A stretch of DNA of 53,996 bases. Source: Treponema sp. GTDB taxonomy: Bacteria; Spirochaetota; Spirochaetia; Treponematales; Treponemataceae. Below are positions 34,071-41,998 of this stretch, one piece after another (the first letter of the stretch is position 1; every line of letters starts with the position of its first letter). The translations under genes were made by a program, and so were the position numbers. The notes beneath the pieces are model-generated. The model ran no database searches. It was not told the DNA's origin and saw only the letters and a list, made by a program, of their open reading frames with translations. The stretch lies in assembly GCA_017617145.1 (NCBI GenBank), contig JAFZWX010000168.1, positions 1-53,996 of the forward strand. Direction: 5' to 3'.

Positions 34071-36911
34071 TTATTCAATTCTATAAGACTCAGGTGCTCC
34101 CAAATATGACTGCGGGAACGGCTCATTTGCATTGTGAATCACAATTTTTTCAAGAACAATATTCGGTGTTACAGGATAGAACCGCAGAATGTTAAAGCCT
34201 TCGCGGCATTCAGCATAAATACTGCTTATGCGGATATTGTTTGTAATGTCTGTTCCCCACGGAAACTGGTTATCTCCAACTGCAAAGTTTTTGACATCTA
34301 CAAGTTCCTTCATAATTTTTTCACCGCCGACTTCTGCAATAAAGGCAAGCTTGTTGTCTTTGTATGCCGGGTTTGAAGGATTTAAGTAAAAATCAAACTG
34401 CTTTATACCTTCCTTCTGGCAGACAAATTTATATTCTACATAAGGTGCATTTTTACCCTTTGGATATTCTGCAATTACAGGGAAAGCCTTAATGGCAGAA
34501 AGAGTTTTTCCATAGCCAGGGAGCTCTTCAAAAGAGGCAGCCTCCCCTTTCCAAAGGCCAGCCTGCTTTTTGGCAAAGTGAGCGGCTTCCATAGAAATGT
34601 AATTTGAAGTTTGAATAAAAGTTCCCTTGTCGTAATTAAGGTTTGGAACTGCGGCATCAATCTTTACGTTTATACGCACTCTGCAGCCGTGACCACCGTT
34701 GCCTGTTATTTTAAGAACTGCTGTTTTATCTGCGGCATTTTCAAGCTTTGCACGGTCAACTTTGAGCGTGATAGTATCAATTAAAAGTGTCTTGTCTTTT
34801 TTTACTGAATAGCTCAACCAGTCTGCTCCACCGTCAACAGCAATTTCGTAAGAAAGCATTTTTTTATTGCAGGCGGCAACAAAAACTCTGGCACTTTCGG
34901 TTTCCGGATTTTTAAAAGCATCACATTGAAGCGGGAAGCCCTGCCAGTCGCCACCTGTTGTAACAAAGCCGGAACCTTCTACCCAGGCACATAAACGACC
35001 TTTACGAGGCTCAATTACTTTTGCTAAAACAGGATAACGGTTTTCTTCTTCGTTCCAGTGAACAAAGCCAAAATGTTCAGACCAGCCCATTGCATACCAG
35101 CGTCCACCGTCCACCTTGTCGCATTCATCTACAAGCTTTTTATCGAAATCAAGGCAGGCTTCTACCTGTTCGGCATAAGCATTTGCAGCCATCATATTGT
35201 AGCTTGCACACCATTTGTTACGTCCAGCTAACAACTGCATTTTAAGAACATTCATTGTTCCGCAGGCAGGGAAATAAACCTGTGCAAAAAATCCCGGGTA
35301 ATCTTTTTTAGAAATCTCTGCCTTCAGTTTTTCACATTCCTTGAGAACACTTTCGGCAAGAGCCAGAATTGTTTCACTTTCATTAAAGTTTACAGGCGCA
35401 AAGGTATCTGGTGTAATACATTCAGTTCGTCGCATATTTGCAAGCTTTGTGTAAGTGTTCATTATGTAATTTAACGAAGCTTTTTGTTTGTGGCTGAAAT
35501 CAGGGAATAGCTGTTCTATCCATTCTGCAGTATAACCTTGAGTTGTATATTCTGCCGCAGAATACTTTTCGTAATCATAAGCAAGATTCAAAAAGTACGA
35601 AAGCGGGAACTCGTTTGTCATAATATCGCCCACATTTACAATCCACAAATCACGGATTCCAAAATCGTAAGCGGCACACATCTGTTCCTTTGCTTTTGGA
35701 AGATAATTTGTATTGAGCCACTCGTAGCTGAACGGCCAGCCATGGTAGTCAAAATGATAGTACATTCCGTAGCCGCCCTTGTGGTTGCGCATTTTTTCTG
35801 TTGGAACTGTACGCAAGTTTCCGTGATTGTCATCGCAGAGCATAAGAGTAACACCTTCAAGTTCAGGGTCGCCCATAAGTCCTTTTGTATGCTTGTCACC
35901 ATAAAAATATGGTTCAACCTCTTTGTAAAGGGCCAGCATACGTGGAACCTGCATAACGTCCTGGTTTACATTTTCGCGGATCAGGCGGTTCTGAGTTTTT
36001 AAAACATCACGCAATAAATTGATATTATCTGCAAGCGTTGCGTTTTTCATAATTGCTGTGTCTGCTTCACCGCGCATACCAACAGTAATTACATTTTCAA
36101 AGCGGCCGTTGCGTTTAAGTCCGTCTTCCCAGAACTTTGTAATTCCTGCTTCATTTGAGCGGAAGTTCCAGGCATCACCGTAAATTGAATCTGGACCTCG
36201 TAAATAGCGGTATTCTTCCCCTGCCCTGCAGCATGGTTCGTGATGGCTTGCACCCATTACTACTCCAAGTTCATCTGCAAGCTCTGCGTTTTCAAGGCCC
36301 GGACCGTCGTCACTGAATCGACTTGCCCACATTGCAGGCCAAAGATAATTTCCTTTAAGACGGAGTAAAAGTTCAAAAACATTTTCGTACATTTTTGCAT
36401 TTACGCCGCCAAAGTTTTTATTTGCCCAGTTGCCGAATGCAGGCCATTCATCATTAATAAAAAATCCGCGGAAACGAACAGATGGTTCGCGCGAAACAAA
36501 AATACCGTCTTCAAGCTCAAACGATTTTTTCTTTGGGGGTAAAATATTGCACCAGTTTACAAGTGGAGAAACACCAAGCAATTCAGAAAAATGAAAAAGT
36601 CCATAAATTACACCACGCTTATCACTACCGGCAATTATGATTTTTTCACCTTCAACAGTAAATGTATAAACCTCGCGCTTTCCAACATTATCTTCGCCCA
36701 GATATTTTTTAAGCAAAGGAGACGATGCAGCCGTTCCAAAAATCAAACAGGCTTCTGGCTCAGAAAAACTTTTTTGTACATCACCCTCAACAAAGTCCGG
36801 ATTAAAACCAAATACAAGTTTTACATCATTACAAACCTTGCGAGCAATTTTTTTAACTCCAGACAACTCTGATTTTTCACAAACGAAAACAATGGATTTT
36901 GTTATATTCAT
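34071..36911 (-). CDS. GH115 xylan alpha-1,2-glucuronidase
   Basis: 946 residues from ATG 36911 (ribosome site TAGGAG). It matches glycoside hydrolase family 115 along most of its length: an N-terminal domain (FTVEGEKIIIAGSDKRGVIY), then a TIM-barrel core with RFRGFFINDEWPAFGNWA, LKGNYLWPAMWASRF, GVVMGASHHEPCCRA and ITVGMRGEADT, and C-terminal beta domains. The family removes (4-O-methyl-)glucuronic acid from xylan. No signal peptide is seen, so it would act in the cytosol on imported oligosaccharides, unlike many secreted members. No other xylanolytic gene is in the window. Longer in-frame starts read repeat sequence and are rejected. Confidence 0.88.
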   Translation of the reverse strand: MNITKSIVFVCEKSELSGVKKIARKVCNDVKLVFGFNPDFVEGDVQKSFSEPEACLIFGTAASSPLLKKYLGEDNVGKREVYTFTVEGEKIIIAGSDKRGVIYGLFHFSELLGVSPLVNWCNILPPKKKSFELEDGIFVSREPSVRFRGFFINDEWPAFGNWANKNFGGVNAKMYENVFELLLRLKGNYLWPAMWASRFSDDGPGLENAELADELGVVMGASHHEPCCRAGEEYRYLRGPDSIYGDAWNFRSNEAGITKFWEDGLKRNGRFENVITVGMRGEADTAIMKNATLADNINLLRDVLKTQNRLIRENVNQDVMQVPRMLALYKEVEPYFYGDKHTKGLMGDPELEGVTLMLCDDNHGNLRTVPTEKMRNHKGGYGMYYHFDYHGWPFSYEWLNTNYLPKAKEQMCAAYDFGIRDLWIVNVGDIMTNEFPLSYFLNLAYDYEKYSAAEYTTQGYTAEWIEQLFPDFSHKQKASLNYIMNTYTKLANMRRTECITPDTFAPVNFNESETILALAESVLKECEKLKAEISKKDYPGFFAQVYFPACGTMNVLKMQLLAGRNKWCASYNMMAANAYAEQVEACLDFDKKLVDECDKVDGGRWYAMGWSEHFGFVHWNEEENRYPVLAKVIEPRKGRLCAWVEGSGFVTTGGDWQGFPLQCDAFKNPETESARVFVAACNKKMLSYEIAVDGGADWLSYSVKKDKTLLIDTITLKVDRAKLENAADKTAVLKITGNGGHGCRVRINVKIDAAVPNLNYDKGTFIQTSNYISMEAAHFAKKQAGLWKGEAASFEELPGYGKTLSAIKAFPVIAEYPKGKNAPYVEYKFVCQKEGIKQFDFYLNPSNPAYKDNKLAFIAEVGGEKIMKELVDVKNFAVGDNQFPWGTDITNNIRISSIYAECREGFNILRFYPVTPNIVLEKIVIHNANEPFPQSYLGAPESYRIE

Positions 36912-36924
36912 ACTGGAACTCCTA

Positions 36925-36990
36925 AGAGATTCCCGGGTCAAGCCCGGGAATGACACTCTTTGTCATTGTCGGGCTTGACCCGACAATCTC
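36925..36990. repeat. Double palindromic repeat G, copy 1
   Basis: Two 30-bp halves (36926-36955; 36961-36990) are inverted copies of each other, and each half is itself a hairpin (CCCGGGTCAAGCCCGGG; GTCGGGCTTGACCCGAC). The halves differ at four positions, in two compensating pairs. It starts about 14 bp upstream of the GH115 ATG. Confidence 0.85.
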
Positions 36991-36997
36991 TAAATAA

Positions 36998-37033
36998 AAA
37001 AACTATGGTACTAGTATGATACCATAGTTTTGA
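36998..37033. repeat. Short hairpin between the two G repeats
   Basis: AAAACTATGGTA and TACCATAGTTTT pair perfectly around a loop of about 9 nt (CTAGTATGA). With flanking A and T runs it could end transcription in either direction, between asd and GH115. Confidence 0.5.
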
Positions 37034-37082
37034 ATAAAATCATATATGAGTTTGTTCCCTCTCGTGGAAAACTTTGCTAGTT

Positions 37083-37171
37083 TGTCATTCCTGGGCTTGA
37101 CCCGGGAATCTCTCTTTTGTATGAGATTGTCGGGTCACCCTTCGACAGGCTCAGGGACCGCGACAATGACA
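37083..37171. repeat. Double palindromic repeat G, copy 2, interrupted by a REP-like repeat
   Basis: The left half (37083-37112) is intact. The right half starts GAGATTGTCGGGTCA (37123-37137) and ends CGACAATGACA (37161-37171), but its centre is replaced by CCCTTCGACAGGCTCAGGGA (37138-37157), the same REP-like repeat found in mltD and the lipoprotein genes. It is in the 270-bp gap between asd and GH115, which contains no gene. Confidence 0.8.
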
Positions 37172-37181
37172 AAGATGTATT

Positions 37182-38276
37182 CTAATTAAAGAAACCTTTA
37201 GCTTTCAATAACTCAGCATTAAGAATTCCACCCAGTGCAGCTCCTCGTTTTGTGTTGTGGCTCAAAGCTACAAACTTTACGTCGAATACATTACATGGGC
37301 GAAGGCGTCCGATTACACAGGCCATGCCCTTTTCTGTTTCGCGGTCACGACGTGGCTGAGGACGGTTTTCTTCGTGGCGTACAACAATTGGATGTTCCGG
37401 CGCACTTGGAAGATTAAGCTCCTGAGGAACAGATTTATAAGAAGTCCATACGCGCTCAATTTCTTCAAGGCTTGGTTTTTTGTCATCAGGCAAATCAAAC
37501 TCAAGGCTTACACAAGCTGTATGTCCGTCTACAACTGGAACTCTCGTACAAGTAGAAGAAACAAGAGGACCAGCTGCATTCTGGATTTTTCCGTCTACAA
37601 CCTTACCCAAAATCTTGAGGCATTCTTTTTCTGTTTTTTCTTCTTCGCCGCCAATAAATGGAACGATGTTATCAATCATATCAAAGCTTGAAACACCAGG
37701 ATATCCGGCACCACTAGTTGCCTGAAGTGTTGTAACAATCATACGCTTTACAGGATAACCTGCCTGAATCAAAGCATGAAGCGGCATCATATATGTCTGA
37801 AGCGAACAGTTTGGTTTTACAGCAATAAAGCCCTTGTCCCAGCCGTGATGTTTTTTCTGCTCTGCAATAACATCAAGGTGAGCATAGTTAATTTCTGGTA
37901 CAAGCATTGGAACATCTTCTGTCCAGCGGTTTGCACTTGCATTAGAAACAACAGGAATGCCTTCTGCGGCATAAGCTGCTTCCAGAGCCTTAATTTCATC
38001 CTTGCCCATTTCCAAAGCAGAAAAAACAAACTGACATTTGCCAAGAGCTTTCTTTTCGTCGTTTGCATCTTCTACAATAAGATCTGCAACTCCGGCAGGA
38101 ATTTCGGCACCAATAAGCCAGCGGTTCTGTACTGCTTCCTTATAAGGCTTACCTGCAGAACGAGGACTTGCAGCAACATAAGTTACTTCAAACCAGGGAT
38201 GATTTTCCAACAATTTAATATAGCGCTGTCCTACCATGCCCGTAGCACCTAAAACGCCGACGTGTATTTTTTCCAT
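37182..38276 (-). CDS. asd: Aspartate-semialdehyde dehydrogenase
   Basis: Reduces aspartyl phosphate to aspartate semialdehyde with NADPH, the branch point to lysine/diaminopimelate, threonine and methionine. 364 residues. NADP loop GATGMVGQ (~10-17), catalytic Cys in KPNCSLQTY (~156) and ATSGAGYPGVSS. The sequence pattern is that of the archaeal/fungal-type Asd subfamily rather than the E. coli type. AAGGAG ribosome site. It is downstream of dapA (182 bp), the next enzyme of the same pathway, so joint expression makes sense, although repeat F lies between them. Confidence 0.93.
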   Translation of the reverse strand: MEKIHVGVLGATGMVGQRYIKLLENHPWFEVTYVAASPRSAGKPYKEAVQNRWLIGAEIPAGVADLIVEDANDEKKALGKCQFVFSALEMGKDEIKALEAAYAAEGIPVVSNASANRWTEDVPMLVPEINYAHLDVIAEQKKHHGWDKGFIAVKPNCSLQTYMMPLHALIQAGYPVKRMIVTTLQATSGAGYPGVSSFDMIDNIVPFIGGEEEKTEKECLKILGKVVDGKIQNAAGPLVSSTCTRVPVVDGHTACVSLEFDLPDDKKPSLEEIERVWTSYKSVPQELNLPSAPEHPIVVRHEENRPQPRRDRETEKGMACVIGRLRPCNVFDVKFVALSHNTKRGAALGGILNAELLKAKGFFN

Positions 38277-38296
38277 AATTATTACTCCTTGTTATC

Positions 38297-38461
38297 TAGT
38301 AAATAGTTGTCAGTAAATAGTTAATAGTTGGGGGCGTTACGGGGGTATCCCCCGTTAGAGGGGGTAGCGAGCAACGCAGTGCGAGCGAGGGGGAGACTTC
38401 CCCCACACACTATTTACTATTTACTATTTACTATTAACTATTAACTATTCCCTATTTACTA
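38297..38461. repeat. Composite repeat F: heptad tandem arms around a GC-rich core
   Basis: The left arm has TAGTAAATAGTT-type units (38297-38330). The core (38331-38405) contains GGGGGTATCCCCC, GCGAGCAACGCAGTGCGAGC and GGGGGAGACTTCCCCC. The right arm has seven 7-bp units (ACTATTT, ACTATTA, ACTATTC, CCTATTT) plus ACTA at 38409-38461. The arms are inverted copies. The dapA stop codon (38461-38459 on the minus strand) is the last three bases of the repeat. Confidence 0.8.
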
Positions 38462-39373
38462 CAAATTACAATCCTTTATCGCCTTTTCAATAATCTTTTT
38501 AGCCTCGTCATTTACTTCTACCAAAGGCAACCTCAAAGCACCAGCTGGCATGCCCTTTACGTTCATTGCATACTTGATTGATGAAGGGTTTCCGTCAACA
38601 AAAGCAGCCTTGAAGAATGGCAGCATTCTGTAATGAATCTCGCGGGTCTTTGCAAAATCACCTTCAAGAGCAGCCTGTACAAGCTCGTGCATGATTTTTG
38701 GAGCAAGATTTGAAACAACAGAAATAATTCCGTCTCCACCGGCAGCAACAAGTGGAAGTGTAAGACTATCATCTCCACTCATTACGGCAAAATCAGGTTT
38801 CTTGTTCTTAATCTGAGCAATTACATCCATCATCTGACTAACGCTGCCGCTTGCCTCTTTAACGCCTGCAATGTTTGGAAGCTCTGCAATGCGTGCAAGA
38901 AGGTCTGTAGGAATATTCAAACCGGTACGTCCGGCAATATTGTAAACAATAATAGGAATACCAACCTTTGAAACTGCGGCAAAATGCTGATAGATTCCTT
39001 CTTTTGAAGGCTTGTTGTAGTAAGGTGTTACAACAAGAGCAGCATCTGCACCTGCGGCCTTTGCACGTTCAACATAATGAACTGCATCTTTTGTGTTGTT
39101 TGAACCGGCACCAAGAATAACAGGAATTTTTTTACCTGTAGATTTTTCAAAAGCACGAACCTCTTCCATAACAATTGAAATAATCTTGTCTTCTTCTTCA
39201 CCAGGTCGCTCATCCAGAGTTGGAGTTTCAGCAGTGGTTCCAAGAGGAACAAGACCATCAATACCCTGTTCGAGCTGATGTTTGACATTTTTGCGGAAGC
39301 CCTCAAAGTCTACAGTTCCATCCGAATTCATCGGTGTAATTAAAGCTGTAAAAGCACCACGAAATTTTGTCAT
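38459..39373 (-). CDS. dapA: 4-hydroxy-tetrahydrodipicolinate synthase
   Basis: Condenses aspartate semialdehyde with pyruvate in diaminopimelate/lysine synthesis. 304 residues from ATG 39373 with a perfect AGGAGG site; an upstream in-frame start would add six residues. TIM-barrel motifs: PLGTTAETPTL (substrate-binding Thr pair), YYNKPSKEGIYQHF, VYNIAGRTG (catalytic Tyr) and GVKEASG (Schiff-base Lys). Upstream of asd. Its stop codon is supplied by repeat F, so the last residue or two may derive from repeat insertion. Confidence 0.93.
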   Translation of the reverse strand: MTKFRGAFTALITPMNSDGTVDFEGFRKNVKHQLEQGIDGLVPLGTTAETPTLDERPGEEEDKIISIVMEEVRAFEKSTGKKIPVILGAGSNNTKDAVHYVERAKAAGADAALVVTPYYNKPSKEGIYQHFAAVSKVGIPIIVYNIAGRTGLNIPTDLLARIAELPNIAGVKEASGSVSQMMDVIAQIKNKKPDFAVMSGDDSLTLPLVAAGGDGIISVVSNLAPKIMHELVQAALEGDFAKTREIHYRMLPFFKAAFVDGNPSSIKYAMNVKGMPAGALRLPLVEVNDEAKKIIEKAIKDCNL

Positions 39374-39459
39374 GATTTTCCTCCTGAGCAAGCCAGCTCT
39401 ACCCGCCGACTCGCAAATAATTTGCTGATTATTTTATAGTTTTTTTAAGGGAAATTCAA

Positions 39460-39465
39460 TATAAT
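39460..39465 (+). promoter_or_regulatory. -10 box for the DacA-type carboxypeptidase
   Basis: TATAAT lies 25 nt upstream of ATG 39491. It covers an in-frame ATG at 39464, which supports the later start. No good -35 is visible. Confidence 0.35.
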
Positions 39466-39490
39466 GCAGATGATCAAAAGAAGGGGTAAG

Positions 39491-40906
39491 ATGAAAAAAT
39501 CACGCATAATAAAAATTTCACTTTTTGCAACCGGGGGAACTCTTTTTGCTCTGCTTGCTTCATTTTTTATTTATGCTGGGGTACGTTCGGCACAGTTCAA
39601 AAAACTGGATACTGCAGAACCTCTTGCTTTTGAACAGCAGGCACAACTCAAGCTTGAACTAAAAAATAAATATGCAAACCAGAATGAACTGCTTAAACCA
39701 CTTCCCTACACTCTGCCGGACCTTGGAATAAATGTCGGTGCCGAAGCCGCAATTTTAATTGATGTTACTAACGGCGATATTATTTATGAAAAAAATGCAG
39801 ATAAAGTAATTCCACCTGCAAGCATGACAAAGCTTTTTGCAATGTATGTTGTTGAGCAGGAAGTAGCAGCCGGTCGATTTCATTACAATGACATAATACC
39901 TCTTCCGCCGGAATGCTGGGCCTGCAATATGCCTGCACACAGCTCACTTATGTTCTTAGGAAAGGGACAGATTGTTACTTTGGAGGAGCTGCTTCTGGGG
40001 CTTAGCATCTGCTCGGGAAACGATGCGGCTTATGCGCTGGCTTATGCAGTATGCGGTTCAATGGAAGAATTTGTTGAACGAATGAATCAGGTTGCAGCAG
40101 ATGCAGGGCTCACGCACACACACTTTGTAGAAAGCTCCGGCTACAGTGAACAGAATGTTACAACTGCCCGAGAAATGGCCGCCTTCTGCAGACTTTATAT
40201 TTTAGAACACCCCGATTCCCTCAAGCGTTTTCACAGCGTTTCGTCGTTCACATATCCTAAAGAAAAAAACATGGCGCCAGGCGACCGCTATGGCGCTCAG
40301 GACTGGTCAAACGGATTACCAGAAAAAATCACAATGGGAATTACACAGGAAAATACAAATCCCCTGCTTGGTCGTCTTGCCGGCTGCGACGGACTTAAGA
40401 CAGGTTATATTGACGAAAGCGGCTACAATCTTGCATTAACAGTTATACGCGACGGCACAAGATTTCTTTCCGTAACAATGGGAGGCAAAGGAAAAGACAC
40501 AAAAGAAGGTCAGGCAGGTCGCGTTGCCGATGGAACTGCTTTAATGGAAACAGCTTTCAGCATTTTCCGTGATTACGATTTAAACGGGCTACAGAATTCG
40601 TACTTTGTAAAAGTTTATGCCGCCAGCCAGAAAGCCGTGAACCTTGTTGCAGCATACAACCCCAAGACTGTGTGCGTGCCTTTTGTTACCGGCAACTCAA
40701 TTGCAGAAAACTTACAGAATGTCCAGATAAATGTAATCATGCCAGATTATTTACAAGGCCAGATAACCGCCGGTGCAGAATATGGTCAAATAAAAATAAC
40801 GCTCGGCGATTACCTGCTCCAGACAATCCCGCTTCTTGCCGACAGAAGCACAGAACGTGCGGGTTTGATTACGTGTTTAGCAGATTCTGTCATTGCAAAA
40901 AAATAA
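39491..40906 (+). CDS. dacA: D-alanyl-D-alanine carboxypeptidase (PBP5/DacA type)
   Basis: Trims the terminal D-Ala from peptidoglycan pentapeptides. 471 residues from ATG 39491 (AAGGGG ribosome site). One N-terminal membrane anchor (~7-30). Penicillin-binding motifs: SxxK in PPASMTKLF (Ser ~111), SxN as CSGNDAAYALA, and KTG in CDGLKTGYIDESGYN. The C-terminal ~100 residues are beta-rich, like the PBP5 C-terminal domain. It lacks an obvious C-terminal amphipathic anchor, so the N-terminal segment may hold it in the membrane. Monocistronic between dapA (divergent) and the Rpn gene. Confidence 0.92.
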   Translation: MKKSRIIKISLFATGGTLFALLASFFIYAGVRSAQFKKLDTAEPLAFEQQAQLKLELKNKYANQNELLKPLPYTLPDLGINVGAEAAILIDVTNGDIIYEKNADKVIPPASMTKLFAMYVVEQEVAAGRFHYNDIIPLPPECWACNMPAHSSLMFLGKGQIVTLEELLLGLSICSGNDAAYALAYAVCGSMEEFVERMNQVAADAGLTHTHFVESSGYSEQNVTTAREMAAFCRLYILEHPDSLKRFHSVSSFTYPKEKNMAPGDRYGAQDWSNGLPEKITMGITQENTNPLLGRLAGCDGLKTGYIDESGYNLALTVIRDGTRFLSVTMGGKGKDTKEGQAGRVADGTALMETAFSIFRDYDLNGLQNSYFVKVYAASQKAVNLVAAYNPKTVCVPFVTGNSIAENLQNVQINVIMPDYLQGQITAGAEYGQIKITLGDYLLQTIPLLADRSTERAGLITCLADSVIAKK

Positions 40907-41010
40907 AAAAAATTCATTTTTTTTCTCAAATTTTTGTAAGAAGTCGATTTTTTTTGACATATATATAGTGTAGAATTTTTTATTTCTGCATAAATCACAG
41001 AAAAAACAAT

Positions 41011-41035
41011 CTTTACGCACCTCGTGTGCGCAAAG
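41011..41035 (+). promoter_or_regulatory. Small hairpin in front of the Rpn ribosome site
   Basis: CTTTACGCAC and GTGCGCAAAG pair at 9 of 10 positions around a CTCGT loop. It ends one base before GGAGG (41037-41041). It could modulate ribosome access. The rest of the 140-bp gap after dacA is AT-rich; a TTGACA at 40954-40959 has no matching -10. Confidence 0.4.
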
Positions 41036-41046
41036 TGGAGGAAATT

Positions 41047-41931
41047 ATGTCAAATGATATTTTCAACCCAAAGCCAATCGAAGAGCTTACTTTTACAGAT
41101 GACGGTATGTTCCAGGCTGTTCTGCATCAGGAAAATGTCTGTGCTGATCTTATTGAAAGACTTCTTCATATAAAGGTAAGCCGGGTTGAATACCCTGAAC
41201 TTGAAAAACAGATAGCACCATTTTTCACGACAAAAGGGGTTAGGCTCGATGTCTATCTTAAGGAGGAAGATAAAATTATAGACATCGAGATTCAATGCTA
41301 CAGGCAGAAAGCCTTAGGAAAAAGAACACGCTATTACCAGTCTATGATTGACATAGACAGTCTTATGAAGGGTCAACCTTATCCACAGCTTAAAGAAAGT
41401 TACATTCTCTTTATCTGTAAGGATGACCCTTTTAAAACTGGCGAGAAGGATGAAAAAGGCAATGATAAATACTACGGCCTACCTTGCTACACTTTCCGGA
41501 ATACATGCGAAGAAAATCCTGAAGTAAACTTGGATGACAAATCACTCAAAGTGGTCTATAATGCAAGTGCATACGAGCAGGAAAAGGACAAAAAAGTCCG
41601 TGATTTTCTAAGCTATGTCTTTAATGGCCAAGCAGGTGAAGATGATTTTACAAACCGTCTTGAAGCCATTGTTGCAAAATTAAAGGATAATGATGAATTT
41701 AGGAGTGATTACGCTGCTATGAATTTACATGATTATGATTTAACAACAAGGGCTGAAGAAGCTGGCATTGAAAAAGGCCGCAAAATGGAGAAAATTGAAG
41801 CCGCAAAGAATCTGCTTAGAATGGGCATTCTTACTCATGAACAGATTGCACAGGCACAAGGCCTTTCCTTAGAGCAAGTTCAGGAACTTGCAGAAGAAAT
41901 TGCTGCAGAAAAGGGACAACAGGAACAATAA
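41047..41931 (+). CDS. Rpn-family PD-(D/E)XK nuclease / putative transposase
   Basis: 294 residues from ATG 41047 (GGAGG site). The start PKPIEELTFTDDGMFQAVL and the nuclease core RLDVYLKEEDKIIDIEIQCY (catalytic Asp, then E-x-Q in place of E-x-K) match the Rpn/PDDEXK_2 family, which is abundant and multi-copy in Treponema. YYQSMIDIDSLMKGQPYPQL and YILFICKDDPF follow. The C-terminal ~70 residues are Glu/Lys/Ala-rich helices. E. coli members nick DNA and promote RecA-independent recombination; some are phage-defence genes. No terminal repeats or target duplications are seen, so mobility is not shown. Confidence 0.9.
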   Translation: MSNDIFNPKPIEELTFTDDGMFQAVLHQENVCADLIERLLHIKVSRVEYPELEKQIAPFFTTKGVRLDVYLKEEDKIIDIEIQCYRQKALGKRTRYYQSMIDIDSLMKGQPYPQLKESYILFICKDDPFKTGEKDEKGNDKYYGLPCYTFRNTCEENPEVNLDDKSLKVVYNASAYEQEKDKKVRDFLSYVFNGQAGEDDFTNRLEAIVAKLKDNDEFRSDYAAMNLHDYDLTTRAEEAGIEKGRKMEKIEAAKNLLRMGILTHEQIAQAQGLSLEQVQELAEEIAAEKGQQEQ

Positions 41932-41950
41932 TTCTAGTAGCGCCAAATAA

Positions 41951-41987
41951 AAAACGGCGGGTCAACTTGCCCGCCGTTATTGTTTTT
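41951..41987. terminator. Bidirectional rho-independent terminator
   Basis: AACGGCGGG (41953-41961) pairs with CCCGCCGTT (41970-41978), with A residues before and TATTGTTTTT after. It serves the Rpn gene (plus) and the convergent solute-binding lipoprotein gene (minus). Confidence 0.85.
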
Positions 41988-41998
41988 ACTAATTAGAG

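Noticed and set aside
33989..34195. 68-codon frame after the methyltransferase gene
   Set aside because: It runs through hairpin B and into the antisense of GH115, with no family resemblance.
36912..36956. 15-residue N-terminal extension of the GH115 enzyme (SFPGLTRES)
   Set aside because: This peptide is the translation of palindromic repeat G. ATG 36911 has its own TAGGAG site and begins the conserved sequence.
38277..38458. Lysine riboswitch between dapA and asd
   Set aside because: The gap is filled by the composite repeat; none of the conserved lysine-aptamer segments could be recognised.
38409..38461. Heptad array as a CRISPR or replication iteron array
   Set aside because: 7-bp units without spacers, no replication gene nearby, and copies elsewhere at gene ends.
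40954..40959. Perfect TTGACA upstream of the Rpn gene as a promoter
   Set aside because: No -10-like hexamer is present at 15-19 bp; TAGAAT is only 11 bp away.
41047..41931. Rpn gene as part of an insertion sequence
   Set aside because: No terminal inverted repeats or target-site duplication were found around it; the flanking hairpin is a terminator.
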